Source: Agarivorans sp. Alg241-V36 (GTDB lineage Bacteria; Pseudomonadota; Gammaproteobacteria; Enterobacterales; Celerinatantimonadaceae). From it: DNA of 64,000 nt. The position numbers and the translations under genes are program-made. Positions 1-8,955 of the stretch are shown here, piece after piece; the stretch's first letter is position 1; every line of letters begins with the position of its first letter. Where the stretch lies: the NCBI RefSeq assembly GCF_900537085.1, contig NZ_UNRE01000003.1, positions 124,001 through 188,000 on the forward strand, read 5' to 3'. The notes beneath the pieces were generated by a model, which had not been told where the DNA came from, made no database searches, and was given only the letters and a program-made list of their open reading frames with translations.

Positions 1-1146
1 GGTGTCCCACTGCTCTGTAATGAGCTCGGTGTTAAAGTATTTGCCACTAGAGCTGGCCTCAATATCAACCATCGGGTGATGGGTAGAAAATACAAACTGC
101 CCGCCACTCACTAGCACCCGTTTCACGTCAGTAAATAAGGGGTTAAGATCTTCCAAGTAATGCAACATTAGCGGGCAAATAACCATGTCATAGCTGGCGT
201 CACTTTCTTCAGGTAAACCCGTGCCTAGGTCTTGCTGATAACAGCGAACTTTTCCTGCTAGCTTTTGATTGACCAGCTCAATCATTTCAGCTGAACCGTC
301 TATGGCAGTTACCACTGCGCCTTCTGCTAGCAAGTATTCGGCGTAAACCCCAGATCCACAACCTAAATCAAGCACACGCTTGCCCTGTAAGTCACCTAAC
401 ATAGCTTGCAGAGATGGCCTCTCATAATGGGCATTAAACACATTGTCGCGAATTGCCAAGTCGTATTCATTCGCATAGGTGGAATACATGGGCGCCTTTT
501 CGGCAGAGGGTTGCGTCATTGATTTATTGGCTTCTTGGTCGGTAGGCACAGTATCAAGTATGTATTCTAAAGTACTGGAACCACTAAAGCCGAGTAACCA
601 ATTAAGATAGGGGTAAGTTTCGGTTTTTACTACTTTAAACCCCTTACTAAGGTAGAGTTTTTTAGCTCGCGGATTGGTATCGATAACATCTAAACGTAGC
701 TTGCTGAACCCCTGCGTACGCGCTTGCTCAATAATGCCATCTAGTAACATTGAGCCTAAACCTAAGCCGCGATAAGACTCGTCAACCACAATACCGTCCA
801 TCACCATAGTTTGCTGGCTAGCTTTGCGCTCAAATAAGCTAAACACTATGGCGGCCCAAGCACCTTTAAAATAGCCTAACAAATCAACTAAACCTTGCCA
901 ACCAATGCCACTGGTAAAGCCTGCTTTAGGTGTTTGAAAGCCAGCCACCGCAACCAACTTACCTTGGTCAATCACCGATAATGAATACTCTGCTTGAAAA
1001 GCCTGAGCCAATAATGTGATGCGTTGCTGTTGATCCGGCACTGCCAAGCGAAATTTTTGACCAAATGCTTGCTCATATAACTTGGCAACCTGCGCTCTTT
1101 GCTGTTCGGGCCAAGCAAGCTGAGCGCGCAACGGCGACTTATTCAT
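1..1146 (-). CDS. GNAT acetyltransferase-SAM methyltransferase fusion (3' end beyond window)
   Basis: The frame is open from an ATG at 1146 to the left edge, giving 382 codons without a stop. Residues about 1-190 look like a GNAT N-acetyltransferase, with an acetyl-CoA loop reading RGLGLGSMLLDGI. Residues about 210 onward look like a class I SAM-dependent methyltransferase, with motif I LDLGCGSG and the acidic strand end TAIDGS. I translated across the junction (positions 481-600) and both halves are in one frame. An internal Met at 519 begins a sequence that resembles the normal start of a stand-alone methyltransferase, so the fusion may be recent. Substrates are unknown. The C-terminus lies outside the window. 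Confidence 0.85.
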   Translation of the reverse strand, partial: MNKSPLRAQLAWPEQQRAQVAKLYEQAFGQKFRLAVPDQQQRITLLAQAFQAEYSLSVIDQGKLVAVAGFQTPKAGFTSGIGWQGLVDLLGYFKGAWAAIVFSLFERKASQQTMVMDGIVVDESYRGLGLGSMLLDGIIEQARTQGFSKLRLDVIDTNPRAKKLYLSKGFKVVKTETYPYLNWLLGFSGSSTLEYILDTVPTDQEANKSMTQPSAEKAPMYSTYANEYDLAIRDNVFNAHYERPSLQAMLGDLQGKRVLDLGCGSGVYAEYLLAEGAVVTAIDGSAEMIELVNQKLAGKVRCYQQDLGTGLPEESDASYDMVICPLMLHYLEDLNPLFTDVKRVLVSGGQFVFSTHHPMVDIEASSSGKYFNTELITEQWDT

Positions 1147-1189
1147 CGCTAACTCCTGTAAACCTAGGGACTGTTAATTCTCTTATTAA

Positions 1190-1678
1190 TTAGAGTGTAA
1201 GCGCCATCACCCAATCGTCCATCACATAACCTTGGCCAATGTCGGTACACTGCTCAGCCACTTTAACAAAACCCATTTTTTGATATGCCGCGATAGAGTC
1301 ATGATTGTGTCGGTTTACTGTCAGCGAAATACGCTGCAACTTGAAATCCTTGGCCAATTGCTTAGTAAAGTTCATCGCTTGTTTAGCCAAACCTTGGCCT
1401 CGATGTTGAGAGTGCACATAAATTTTGCTTAAAAACAGCTGCTCTTCTTGTCGCTGCACACCTAAGTAGCCAGCGTATTTCCCTTCAGATTCAATGAAAT
1501 AGTATGAGTAATCTTCCGCCGCTATTTGTTGCTTGATGCGCGTTGCAGAATGAAAGGTAGCCAGCATGTACTTCACTTGCTCTAGGCCAATAATCGGCGT
1601 GTAATGTTCTAACCATATCTCGCTGGCTAATTCGGCAAGCTGTTGAATATCATGCTGTTCTTTAATCTGGTGGAACAC
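1190..1678 (-). CDS. GNAT family N-acetyltransferase
   Basis: This is a single-domain GNAT enzyme of about 162 residues. The acetyl-CoA-binding motif reads HRGQGLAKQAMN, and the C-terminal pattern NRHNHDSIAAYQKMGF is typical. The frame is open to an ATG at 1723, but a strong Shine-Dalgarno AAGGAGG at 1690-1684 lies 5 nt before a GTG at 1678. Starting there places the IREA-like first strand at the usual distance from the N-terminus, so I chose the GTG. The substrate cannot be read from sequence. It follows the fusion gene's start by only about 45 bp on the same strand, so the two may be co-transcribed. Confidence 0.8.
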   Translation of the reverse strand: MFHQIKEQHDIQQLAELASEIWLEHYTPIIGLEQVKYMLATFHSATRIKQQIAAEDYSYYFIESEGKYAGYLGVQRQEEQLFLSKIYVHSQHRGQGLAKQAMNFTKQLAKDFKLQRISLTVNRHNHDSIAAYQKMGFVKVAEQCTDIGQGYVMDDWVMALTL

Positions 1679-2025
1679 TGCCACCTCCTTGATGATGTCG
1701 ACTATTGGCTTCCAGCTTATCACTATTAAGCGATTGCTATAGGGGCGGTTGACCTTTCGCGATTAAATTTCGTTCGAGGCAGAATCGTTTTAGGCTTCTC
1801 ATGCAAGCTAGCAGCACATTAAAGCCTTTGTCTTGTATAAATAAGCCGCAAACTGTTGCAAAAATCAGCTCGAAAGATCAACAGCCCCAGAGTAGAAAGC
1901 TAAAACAAGATTGATCTAATTAGCACCAATGTCACAGTTTTGGTGTAAAATCGCCGCTCATTTATCACCAGCTCGCGCTGGGTACTTCACACGCCATTAC
2001 GCACAGACTTAAGGTTTGCCCAAAT
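1679..2025. other. Intergenic region between divergent genes
   Basis: About 347 bases separate the GNAT gene and the HAD phosphatase, which diverge. Promoters for both should lie here. The only hint I see is a TAAAAT hexamer at 1946-1951, about 75 bp before the phosphatase, with no convincing -35 partner. No coding frame or RNA gene is evident. Confidence 0.4.
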
Positions 2026-2850
2026 ATGATTAAACTTATCGCCCTAGATATGGACGGCACGCTTCTCAATGACGAGAAAAAAATTACTCCTCGTACTTAT
2101 CAAGCTATTCAGCAAGCTAAGCAAGCAGATGTGAAAGTGGTACTTGCTTCAGGCCGTCCACTAGAAGGTTTGCGCCCGTATCTGGAACAACTAGAGCTAA
2201 CCAGTGAGCAAGACTTTGTCATCTCATATAATGGTTCACTGGTACAGCGAGTTGGCAGCGGTGAAGTTATTCACAAAACCACACTAAGTGGTAGCGACGG
2301 TACCGAGCTAGCTAAAGTTGCAGAGCAATTAGGTGTATTCATTCACGCTTTCTCAGCAGAACATGGGCTGATTACTCAGCAGCACAATCCATGGACTGAT
2401 ATCGAATCATCAATTAACGGCATGGATGTAAGCGAAGTAGACTTTGCTAGCCTTCAAGCCAACGACGCTCTTACCAAAATTATGTTTGTTGCCGAAGAAA
2501 GTGTATTGGATAACGCCATTGCCAACTTACCTGCAAGCTTGCGCGAACAGTATACCGTTGTGCGCAGCGCTCCCTTCTTCTTAGAGTTTTTACATATCGA
2601 GAGCAACAAAGGTGTCGGCGTAGAGCAATTGGCGAATATTCTTGGTTTACAAGCCTCACAAGTAATGTGTGCCGGTGATGCCGACAACGACCGCCACATG
2701 CTGCAATACGCTGGTTTAGCAGTAGCCATGGGCAATGCCGACGAAGACATAAAAGCCATGGCCAACTACATTGCCCCCAGCAATAAAGAAGACGGTGTCG
2801 CTGTTGCGATAGAAGAAAACGTACTTAAAGCGCTTTGCACTGAGCAATAA
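2026..2850 (+). CDS. yidA: Cof-type HAD-IIB sugar-phosphate phosphatase, YidA-like
   Basis: The 274-residue protein is a full-length Cof/YidA-type haloacid dehalogenase phosphatase. Motif I ALDMDGTLL sits near residue 8 and carries the nucleophile Asp and the acid/base Asp. Motif II includes VLASGRP. The C-terminal motif III/IV reads CAGDADNDRHML. The type-II cap lies between them. YidA of E. coli dephosphorylates small sugar phosphates, and the same role is likely here, although substrate specificity in this family is broad. The gene stands alone on the plus strand and is followed by a weak hairpin. Confidence 0.85.
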   Translation: MIKLIALDMDGTLLNDEKKITPRTYQAIQQAKQADVKVVLASGRPLEGLRPYLEQLELTSEQDFVISYNGSLVQRVGSGEVIHKTTLSGSDGTELAKVAEQLGVFIHAFSAEHGLITQQHNPWTDIESSINGMDVSEVDFASLQANDALTKIMFVAEESVLDNAIANLPASLREQYTVVRSAPFFLEFLHIESNKGVGVEQLANILGLQASQVMCAGDADNDRHMLQYAGLAVAMGNADEDIKAMANYIAPSNKEDGVAVAIEENVLKALCTEQ

Positions 2851-3180
2851 AAGCTATCTTTAAGTAAACCATACAAAGGCGAGCCTCTTAATTTGAGTCT
2901 CTCCTTTTTATTTATAAAGCTACGATGTATAAACTTAGCGTATTAAAACCAGCCAAATATACTTTTTATAAAATCGAAGCGAAACAATGACTAAAATCTA
3001 TAAAAACCCCGTCACAAGCCATTACAAATAAATCATAAAAATCATTAGTAGAACCTTTCCATTTTAGATGATTTAGATAAACGTTCGCTAAAGCAACACT
3101 TAAAACCCAAGCTATTGTGGTTACATTTCTCGGTGCTATATTCTCAGCTCAAATTATTAATAAATAAGGAAATTTGAATT
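2851..3180. other. AT-rich intergenic region with weak terminator hairpin
   Basis: This 330-base stretch holds no gene that I can support. At 2875-2910 an imperfect stem (AAAGGCGAG with CTCTCCTTT) is followed by a T-rich run, and it may terminate the phosphatase transcript. The rest is AT-rich and probably carries the promoter of the small membrane protein that starts at 3181. That gene has the ribosome-binding sequence AAGGAA about 9 bases upstream. Confidence 0.4.
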
Positions 3181-3471
3181 ATGAGCACAAAGAAAACCGC
3201 AGGAATAGTAGTGGCAGTTTTGGGCGTGATTTTGCTAGCTATTGGCGGCTTTAGCCTAAATGATATCGCAGTAGCAGAGCAGCAAGCTCAGGCGCTAGGC
3301 GGTTTATTTGGCGGTGCTGGAAATGACTTGTTAGGTGGTCTAGGTTTAGACGCCGCATTAGAAGCAGAAAGAAATAAAGCTTACGGCTTTATTGTATTTG
3401 GCATAGCTTCTATCTTAGGTGGATTATTCCTAGTTAAAACTTCTGGCGAAGACGCTGCAGAGCAAGCATAA
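3181..3471 (+). CDS. Small two-TM membrane protein, weakly DUF3185-like
   Basis: The 96-residue protein has two hydrophobic segments, residues about 7-27 and 70-86. A Gly/Leu-rich loop with the repeats LGGLFGG and LLGGLGL lies between them. The arrangement is reminiscent of DUF3185 inner-membrane proteins, but the match is weak and I would not assign the family firmly. The function is unknown. It appears to be monocistronic: a hairpin follows directly and the next gene has its own 5' region. Confidence 0.6.
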   Translation: MSTKKTAGIVVAVLGVILLAIGGFSLNDIAVAEQQAQALGGLFGGAGNDLLGGLGLDAALEAERNKAYGFIVFGIASILGGLFLVKTSGEDAAEQA

Positions 3472-3483
3472 ATAGATAAAAAT

Positions 3484-3520
3484 AATCACTTAACCTACAG
3501 CTATGGGTTAAGTGATTTAA
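3484..3520 (+). terminator. Hairpin after small membrane protein gene
   Basis: A perfect 12-bp stem, AATCACTTAACC (3484-3495) with GGTTAAGTGATT (3506-3517), has a 10-nt loop. The trailing T-run is short, so termination may be partial. The stem is positioned 12 bases after the stop codon. Confidence 0.55.
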
Positions 3521-3610
3521 TAGTATACAACCGACCAAATGCGGTAGAAACAGGATTGCATTCAATGAGTTATTTCTAGTTATCAACTCACCTCGTTAAA
3601 TGATTACTAA

Positions 3611-3634
3611 AAACATACCTATAAACATACCTAT
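3611..3634 (+). repeat. Two perfect 12-bp direct repeats
   Basis: The unit AAACATACCTAT occurs twice in tandem about 100 bp before the MalM-like gene, and a partial third unit (AAAC) follows. Its role is unknown; it could be a regulatory site or simple slippage. Confidence 0.6.
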
Positions 3635-3736
3635 AAACAGCTATTTAAACTGTAAATCACTGCAGACTAACTGATTTTTCCCTAGTTATGTATTAAGCTG
3701 TGTACGTGTAACAATCAGCTTTTAGTAGAGGTATTA

Positions 3737-4312
3737 ATGAACATTTTGACAAAAAAAATTAAAAAACATACCACCTTTATCTTTATTGTTTCGGCACTTA
3801 TTTCACCTAGCTCCCTTGCAGAGGTGTTGCAGCAAAAACCTGTTAGCTTACCTTTTAACGAGATAGTGGATGTTAGCTCAAACCCCTCTCAAAATAAGGT
3901 CGCTGATTCCAATTTAAGTTACGAGATCCCACCTAATTCTGGTCCGGTTAAAATGACAATCGCCACGTTTATCGACAAGACCATATTTGTGCCCAACATT
4001 GCTGTTCTAGATGAACATGATTCTATAGTTGCTGAATATACATCTAAAGATTTAACCTATGTTTCAATGCAACCTAGCGATAAAGATAAGTTGACCGGAG
4101 AGTTTATTATCAACCCCTTGGCTAAAAACAATGCAATGAAGGTTGTTATTTATACTACCCAGCAGGATATTGAAGGCTTCACTGAAACGTATCCGGCATA
4201 TCGCAAATTCTTAGAATCAGCGGCATTCTCTGACATTAAAATTCCTAACGAAAAAGTTCCTCATAGTAACCAAGGAACATTAGAAATTAACTTTGAGTCC
4301 GCTTATAACTAA
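3737..4312 (+). CDS. MalM-like periplasmic protein
   Basis: The 191-residue protein begins with a signal peptide: KKIKKH, then a hydrophobic stretch and SSLAE near residue 29. The mature region resembles MalM, the periplasmic protein of enteric maltose operons. Shared features are a strand pattern around VFVPNIAVLDE-like residues, an FTY-like turn (LTYVSMQPS), a conserved VVIYTTQQD segment and a C-terminal HSNQGTLEI. MalM has no established biochemical activity. No maltose transport gene is nearby, so this is an orphan copy. The assignment is by motif recognition only. Confidence 0.6.
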   Translation: MNILTKKIKKHTTFIFIVSALISPSSLAEVLQQKPVSLPFNEIVDVSSNPSQNKVADSNLSYEIPPNSGPVKMTIATFIDKTIFVPNIAVLDEHDSIVAEYTSKDLTYVSMQPSDKDKLTGEFIINPLAKNNAMKVVIYTTQQDIEGFTETYPAYRKFLESAAFSDIKIPNEKVPHSNQGTLEINFESAYN

Positions 4313-4327
4313 ACATTATCAGTAATA

Positions 4328-4372
4328 GAAACATCGTAACTCGACTTTCGTACTGCGATGTTTCTACTTTTC
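4328..4372 (+). terminator. Hairpin after MalM-like gene
   Basis: GAAACATCG (4328-4336) pairs with CGATGTTTC (4356-4364), and a T-rich tract follows. The stem lies 16 bases after the stop codon. It probably also separates this gene from the convergent secF. Confidence 0.5.
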
Positions 4373-4461
4373 TATAGTCTTAACAATGACTAGGCTTTAG
4401 TTGAAAAAATACTTACTATTGATCATCACCTCTTATCTATATCCAATCAAAAGTGAAAACT

Positions 4462-5364
4462 TCACGGTAAGGCTTCCTCCGCCATCGGCGCTGCTTTTTT
4501 ATAATGCTCTGGGCTAATACCAATAAGCTGCGGAAAGGTCACTCCCAAAGATATCGACGACCAAGTACCAAAAGCAATTCCTAAACACAGAGCAATAGCA
4601 AAGCCTTCTAAGGCAGGTCCGCCTAACAACCACAAGCTACTCACCGTTACCAAGGTGGTTCCCGAAGTAATCAAGGTTCGAGAAAAGGTTGCCCGTACCG
4701 CATCGTTAATCAGCAAGTTCGCCTCTTCATTGGGTTTGGCTTTAAACAACTCTCTGGTTCGGTCAGCGATAATAATCGAGTCATTTAGTGAATAGCCCAG
4801 CACCGCCAACACCGCCGCTAAGGTAGTAAGGTTGAACTCTATTTGGGTTAGGGCAAACATCCCCAAAACAATCACCACATCGTGAGTAAGTGCTAACAAC
4901 GCCCCCAGGGCTAAACGCCACTCAAAGCGATAACTTAGATACAGCATGGTTAAGAGCAAACAAGCAAATACCGCTAAGCCGCCCTGCTCTACCATGTCTG
5001 AACCCACTTGAGGCCCAACAATGCTGCTGTTTAATACCTCAATCGAAGCACTAGAAGATTCCAACACAGAGACTAGGCTCACGATTGTGTCTTCTACTTG
5101 GTTGTAACGAAAGGTCCAGCGACCAGCTTCACTAGAGCCAATAAGCTGAACATCTTGCTGCAGTGCCTTGTCCACTATGGGCTTTATATCTGCGGCTTTT
5201 AGCTGCTGATCTAATCGTACTTCGGCCACCACACCGCCGGTAAAGTCCAAACCCCAGTTCAAACCTTTGCCTGCCAGTAAAGCAATGGCAAGTAACAACA
5301 AAATGCCGGAAATAGCCGACATGCTAAAGCGCGTACGAGTGAGTAATGAATGAGAAATCGTCAT
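4462..5364 (-). CDS. secF: Protein translocase subunit SecF (probable accessory copy)
   Basis: SecF partners SecD in the inner membrane, where the pair uses the proton gradient to help the Sec channel complete protein export. The 300-residue protein has TM1 near residues 15-35 with the conserved GLNWGLDFTGG after it. A periplasmic domain follows, then five more membrane segments containing VLGYSLNDSIIIADRTREL, the SecF signature in TM4. The start is 2 nt after the secD stop, so they are one transcription unit. The neighbourhood lacks yajC and tgt, the usual partners of the primary copy, so I infer a second secDF set. Confidence 0.85.
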   Translation of the reverse strand: MTISHSLLTRTRFSMSAISGILLLLAIALLAGKGLNWGLDFTGGVVAEVRLDQQLKAADIKPIVDKALQQDVQLIGSSEAGRWTFRYNQVEDTIVSLVSVLESSSASIEVLNSSIVGPQVGSDMVEQGGLAVFACLLLTMLYLSYRFEWRLALGALLALTHDVVIVLGMFALTQIEFNLTTLAAVLAVLGYSLNDSIIIADRTRELFKAKPNEEANLLINDAVRATFSRTLITSGTTLVTVSSLWLLGGPALEGFAIALCLGIAFGTWSSISLGVTFPQLIGISPEHYKKAAPMAEEALP

Positions 5365-5366
5365 AA

Positions 5367-7154
5367 TTAAACCCTTAGCTCTCGGCGTTGATCACGCCCC
5401 CAAACAAGATTGATGATGGCGCGAGATAAAAACACACCGGTAAACATGCTGGTTAACAGCCCCAAACCTAGAGTTACAGCAAAGCCCTGAACCGGCCCAT
5501 TGCCAATGGTATATAAGGCTAGCGCCACAATCATGGTGGTGAGGTTGGCATCAAAAATTGAACTAAAAGCACTGCTAAAGCCTTTATCAATACTTTGAGC
5601 AAAGGTTCGCCCTTCCTGCATTTTGTCTTTGATGCGCTCAAAAATAAGCACATTGGTATCTACCGCCATGCCTACGGTTAATACCATGCCGGCAATGCCA
5701 GGTAAGGTGAAAACCGCTCCAGGTAGCAGCGCAATTAAGCCAAATAAACACACCATGTTGGCCAATAAAGCCAAATTAGCCACCCAGCCCATCTTGCGAT
5801 ACCACAGGGCGATAAAGGCCAAGGTTAAACCTAGGCCCAACGCCAATGCGGCAAAGCCATTGCTTACATTCTCGGCTCCTAAAGAGGGCCCAATAGTACG
5901 TTCTTCAATGATTGTCACTGGCGCGGTTAAGGAGCCGGCGCGCAGCAATAACGCTAACTCCTGCGCCTCTTGCATACTGCCTGCACCGGTTATGCGAAAG
6001 CGAGTTCCCAATTGCGACTGAATAGTGGCAACGCTAATCACCGTGCTTATTTGTTGGCTTTCACCTTTAGCATCTCGGCTGTATTCGCTATACACCGTCG
6101 CCATGGGGTAACCAATATTGTCGCGGCTAAACTGCGACATTGTTCTGCCGCCGCTAGCATCGAGCGAAATGCTCACCTCGGCAGCGCCCATCTCACCCAT
6201 TCCGGCACGCGCGTCAATAATATGTTCGCCACTTAAGATTGCTCGGCGGTTTATCTCAAGCATTGTTCCATTTTTATCTGGAACGGTTTGGCTATTACGC
6301 GAAGCGGATTCAGCTAGGCTGTGGAATGACAAAGACGCGGTCGCACCAATCACATCCTTAGCAGCGGCGGGGTCTTGAACACCAGGCAGCTCAATTCGAA
6401 TTCGGTCTAGACCTTGGCGCTGAATAGACGCTTCAGTAATTCCTAACTCAGCAATACGGCCGCGCATAATTTGCAAGTTTTGCTGTACTGTTAGGTTGCG
6501 AAGTGTGGATTTTTCCTCATCAGACAGCGACAAACTAAAAGTATTGCCGCTAGTACGGCTATCCCAATGAGCAAATTGATTGCGAATCAGTGTTCTAGCA
6601 GCAGCTAAATCTGCATCATTATGTATGCTTATCTGCACTCCGCCATCAACTAAACGGCCACGGCTTGAGCGTATTTCACGGCTGAAATCGTCGATAAGCG
6701 ATTGAGCCTGTGCTTGATAAACCGGCGCCATATCAACTTCCAGCAGAAACTGCACGCCGCCTCGAAGATCTAATCCTAATGCGATGGGGCTAAAGCCCAA
6801 ATCCAACAACCATTGTGGGGCTGCAGGCTCCATAGCTAAAGCAAGCGTTGTGTTATCGCTAAGCTTGCTAACTAATACCGATTTTGCGCTTGCTTGTTCA
6901 CTTTGATGCTCAAGTAATACAACGGTGCGGTCTTGTTGCTGCTCGACCCGCGTAGCAGTAATACCTTGTTGCGCCAAAATGCGGTGAATCTCAGAGGCAT
7001 CTACTTGCTGTCCTCGGTGGTTAATATGCAGAGCGGCATGCTCTCCGTAGAGCGACGGTAAAGCGCTAAACAACATCACCAGCAAGGTGACGGCCAGCAC
7101 AAGGTATTGCCACTTGGCAAAACGGTTTATTGGCTTATGTGAATATTTTTTCAA
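5367..7154 (-). CDS. secD: Protein translocase subunit SecD (probable accessory copy)
   Basis: The protein has TM1 near the N-terminus, a large periplasmic region and five C-terminal membrane segments. These include GLDLRGGVQFLLEVD (SecD motif after TM1) and AVDTNVLIFERIKDKM (TM4 signature). The frame is open upstream to an ATG at 7220, but a TTG at 7154 preceded by GGAGAG seven bases upstream gives a normal 595-residue SecD starting LKKYSHK, so I prefer it. The extension would add an unlikely tail. It acts with SecF on translocating and releasing exported proteins. It lies downstream of a small unknown membrane protein on the same strand. Confidence 0.85.
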   Translation of the reverse strand: MKKYSHKPINRFAKWQYLVLAVTLLVMLFSALPSLYGEHAALHINHRGQQVDASEIHRILAQQGITATRVEQQQDRTVVLLEHQSEQASAKSVLVSKLSDNTTLALAMEPAAPQWLLDLGFSPIALGLDLRGGVQFLLEVDMAPVYQAQAQSLIDDFSREIRSSRGRLVDGGVQISIHNDADLAAARTLIRNQFAHWDSRTSGNTFSLSLSDEEKSTLRNLTVQQNLQIMRGRIAELGITEASIQRQGLDRIRIELPGVQDPAAAKDVIGATASLSFHSLAESASRNSQTVPDKNGTMLEINRRAILSGEHIIDARAGMGEMGAAEVSISLDASGGRTMSQFSRDNIGYPMATVYSEYSRDAKGESQQISTVISVATIQSQLGTRFRITGAGSMQEAQELALLLRAGSLTAPVTIIEERTIGPSLGAENVSNGFAALALGLGLTLAFIALWYRKMGWVANLALLANMVCLFGLIALLPGAVFTLPGIAGMVLTVGMAVDTNVLIFERIKDKMQEGRTFAQSIDKGFSSAFSSIFDANLTTMIVALALYTIGNGPVQGFAVTLGLGLLTSMFTGVFLSRAIINLVWGRDQRRELRV

Positions 7155-7324
7155 TGGAAAACTCTCCAAAAAGTAAACGGCCACACCCCAAACAGCCTTA
7201 CCCCAAAAACCTTCAAGCATTTAATGAAAGGTAATCCAAGGCATAGCTGAGCATCATGCTAGGCATGAACTCTAAATTTGAGTGTGAGTTTTATTAAGGC
7301 TCAGACAGCGCTGAGCAAAGAGAG

Positions 7325-7834
7325 CTAAGTAGTGCGGGTATGTATATGAGAATACAGGGTGTTCGCTTCTTTCCAAGCGGATAAGCGAGAGGGAGACGAG
7401 CTAGCGTGGCCAGTCCAATGGCTTTGAGTAGGCTCTGGGTGCTGGGCTTGCGTAGCCATTGCTAACAATGGTGGCGGCAAAAACGCCACTAACAAATAGT
7501 AACTAGGGGCAATCCCTTGGTCGGCGCAATTATCGGTGCTCACTACGCGCCGAGAGATTGAAAGAAAGAATTGAGTTGATTGGGTATTTAATAGCGGCCC
7601 CGGCTCATCGGGCAAAGACTGCGATGCAGCCTGACAAGCATCAGATGAAACCGGCTCTTGTACTAAGCAGCTAATACCTACCCCAGATAGCGAATCATCG
7701 TTTGCTAGGTGCTCACCAGCGCTCACTGTGTAAGTACACACCGAGAAAATTAAGGCGATAAAAAAATGACAGCAAGCTTTAAGCAATGATTTATATACCT
7801 GTGAAAACTGCGCAGAACTATAACAGACAAACAA
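7325..7834 (-). CDS. Unknown cysteine-containing membrane or exported protein upstream of secD
   Basis: I do not recognise this 169-residue protein. A hydrophobic stretch at about residues 18-40 looks like a signal peptide or anchor (LLKACCHFF and following, ending VSAG). A second short hydrophobic segment, YYLLVAFLPPPLL, lies near residue 115. Several cysteines are scattered between them, and the C-terminus is polar. It is on the same strand as secD with a gap of about 170 bp that contains a short GCTCAG/CTGAGC hairpin. The position suggests a possible link with the translocase pair, but nothing shows it. It could still be a spurious frame. Confidence 0.45.
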   Translation of the reverse strand: MFVCYSSAQFSQVYKSLLKACCHFFIALIFSVCTYTVSAGEHLANDDSLSGVGISCLVQEPVSSDACQAASQSLPDEPGPLLNTQSTQFFLSISRRVVSTDNCADQGIAPSYYLLVAFLPPPLLAMATQAQHPEPTQSHWTGHASSSPSRLSAWKEANTLYSHIHTRTT

Positions 7835-8035
7835 GCAAAGATGTTGATCTAAACACCATTACAAAAAAATAACAGAACTCTCTCATTAAGGCTGTTTAAA
7901 TCGCTAAGGCAACTAACTGAAATAATTTATAAAAAGCATTTTCATCAATATATTTTCTTTAGCTTTACGCTGCACTTGTAAGCGGATTCCGTTCACTTTG
8001 CAATCAAAATGCCACAAATAAGTCACCTAATTGAC

Positions 8036-8051
8036 ATGTCTAGATAAGCTG
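8036..8051 (+). promoter_or_regulatory. Candidate phosphonate-regulator operator, copy 1
   Basis: The 16-mer ATGTCTAGATAAGCTG contains the near-palindrome TGTCTAGATA. It sits directly after a TTGACA (8031-8036) that could be a -35 element, about 55 bp before phnC. A copy matching at 15 of 16 positions occurs in inverted orientation just before phnE (10003-10018). Palindromic sites of this kind are bound by HutC-type GntR regulators, and the locus encodes one (PhnF). The regulator assignment is inference. Confidence 0.5.
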
Positions 8052-8104
8052 ACTGTCACATTCGAGGCCTAATTTATTGTTCAAAACAACGGCAGGATCG
8101 GCTT

Positions 8105-8929
8105 ATGAACAATCAAGTAATCACAGTAAAACAGCTGAACAAACACTTTGAGTCAAACCACGCCCTTAAAAGCGTAAACCTCAATGTTCAGCAAGGTGAG
8201 ATGGTGGCGTTGCTTGGGCCTTCTGGCTCTGGTAAATCAACCTTATTACGCCACCTCAATGGCTTGGTTAGCAGTGACAAAAACAGCAAAGGTTATATCG
8301 AAGTGCTGGGCACCCCTGTACAGAAAGATGGTAAGTTTTGCAAAACCGTTCGTAAAAGCCGCAGCCAAACCGGCTACATCTTCCAGCAGTTTAATTTAGT
8401 CTCACGCCTTAGCGTTCTGCAAAATGTATTGATTGGCGCATTAAGCGCTACACCTAGCTGGCGCAGCCTTAGCGGTCGATTCACCTTCGAGCAAAAACGC
8501 CAAGCCTTAGCCGCGTTAAAGCGCGTTGGTTTAGAGCAATTTGCCTTACAGCGTGTATCAACCTTGTCGGGTGGTCAGCAACAACGGGTGGCGATAGCTC
8601 GCGCACTGATGCAACAAGCCAAAATTATCCTTGCCGATGAACCCATTGCTTCGTTAGACCCAGAGTCATCGCGCATCGTGATGGAAATTCTCACCGACAT
8701 TAATAAACAAGAAGGCATCGCAGTTGTGGTGACCTTACACCAAGTTGACTACGCCAAACGTTATTGCCCACGAGTTGTGGCGTTAAAACTTGGCGAAGTA
8801 TTTTACGACGGGCCTAGTGAGCAGTTAACCGAAGCCAAACTCGCAGCCTTATATGGCTCGCAAACCGAATTAACCAACACCGAAAACCAAGACCAAGCAG
8901 TACCACAACTTTGGCCACAGATGGCCTAA
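8105..8929 (+). CDS. phnC: Phosphonate ABC transporter ATP-binding protein PhnC
   Basis: PhnC is the ATPase of the phosphonate importer, working with periplasmic PhnD and membrane PhnE. The 274-residue protein carries Walker [10 protein letters not shown], a Q-loop in FQQFNLV, the signature LSGGQQQR, Walker B ILADEP and the H-loop TLHQVDYA. The sequence is typical of the PhnC family, including the insertion [12 protein letters not shown]. It is the first gene of the phn locus, with an AGGATCGGCTT leader. The gene ends about 26 bases before the phnD start. Confidence 0.92.
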   Translation: MNNQVITVKQLNKHFESNHALKSVNLNVQQGEMVALLGPSGSGKSTLLRHLNGLVSSDKNSKGYIEVLGTPVQKDGKFCKTVRKSRSQTGYIFQQFNLVSRLSVLQNVLIGALSATPSWRSLSGRFTFEQKRQALAALKRVGLEQFALQRVSTLSGGQQQRVAIARALMQQAKIILADEPIASLDPESSRIVMEILTDINKQEGIAVVVTLHQVDYAKRYCPRVVALKLGEVFYDGPSEQLTEAKLAALYGSQTELTNTENQDQAVPQLWPQMA

Positions 8930-8955
8930 ACCCATTCAATAAGGAGATAGATGGC

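Noticed and set aside
7299-7316. GCTCAG/CTGAGC hairpin between the unknown protein gene and secD
   Set aside because: Only a 6-bp stem with no T-run on the relevant strand. It is too weak to call a terminator.
8053-8059. CTGTCAC upstream of phnC resembling half a Pho box
   Set aside because: The second half-repeat expected 11 bp away is missing on both sides. Phosphate control by PhoB is possible but not supported here.
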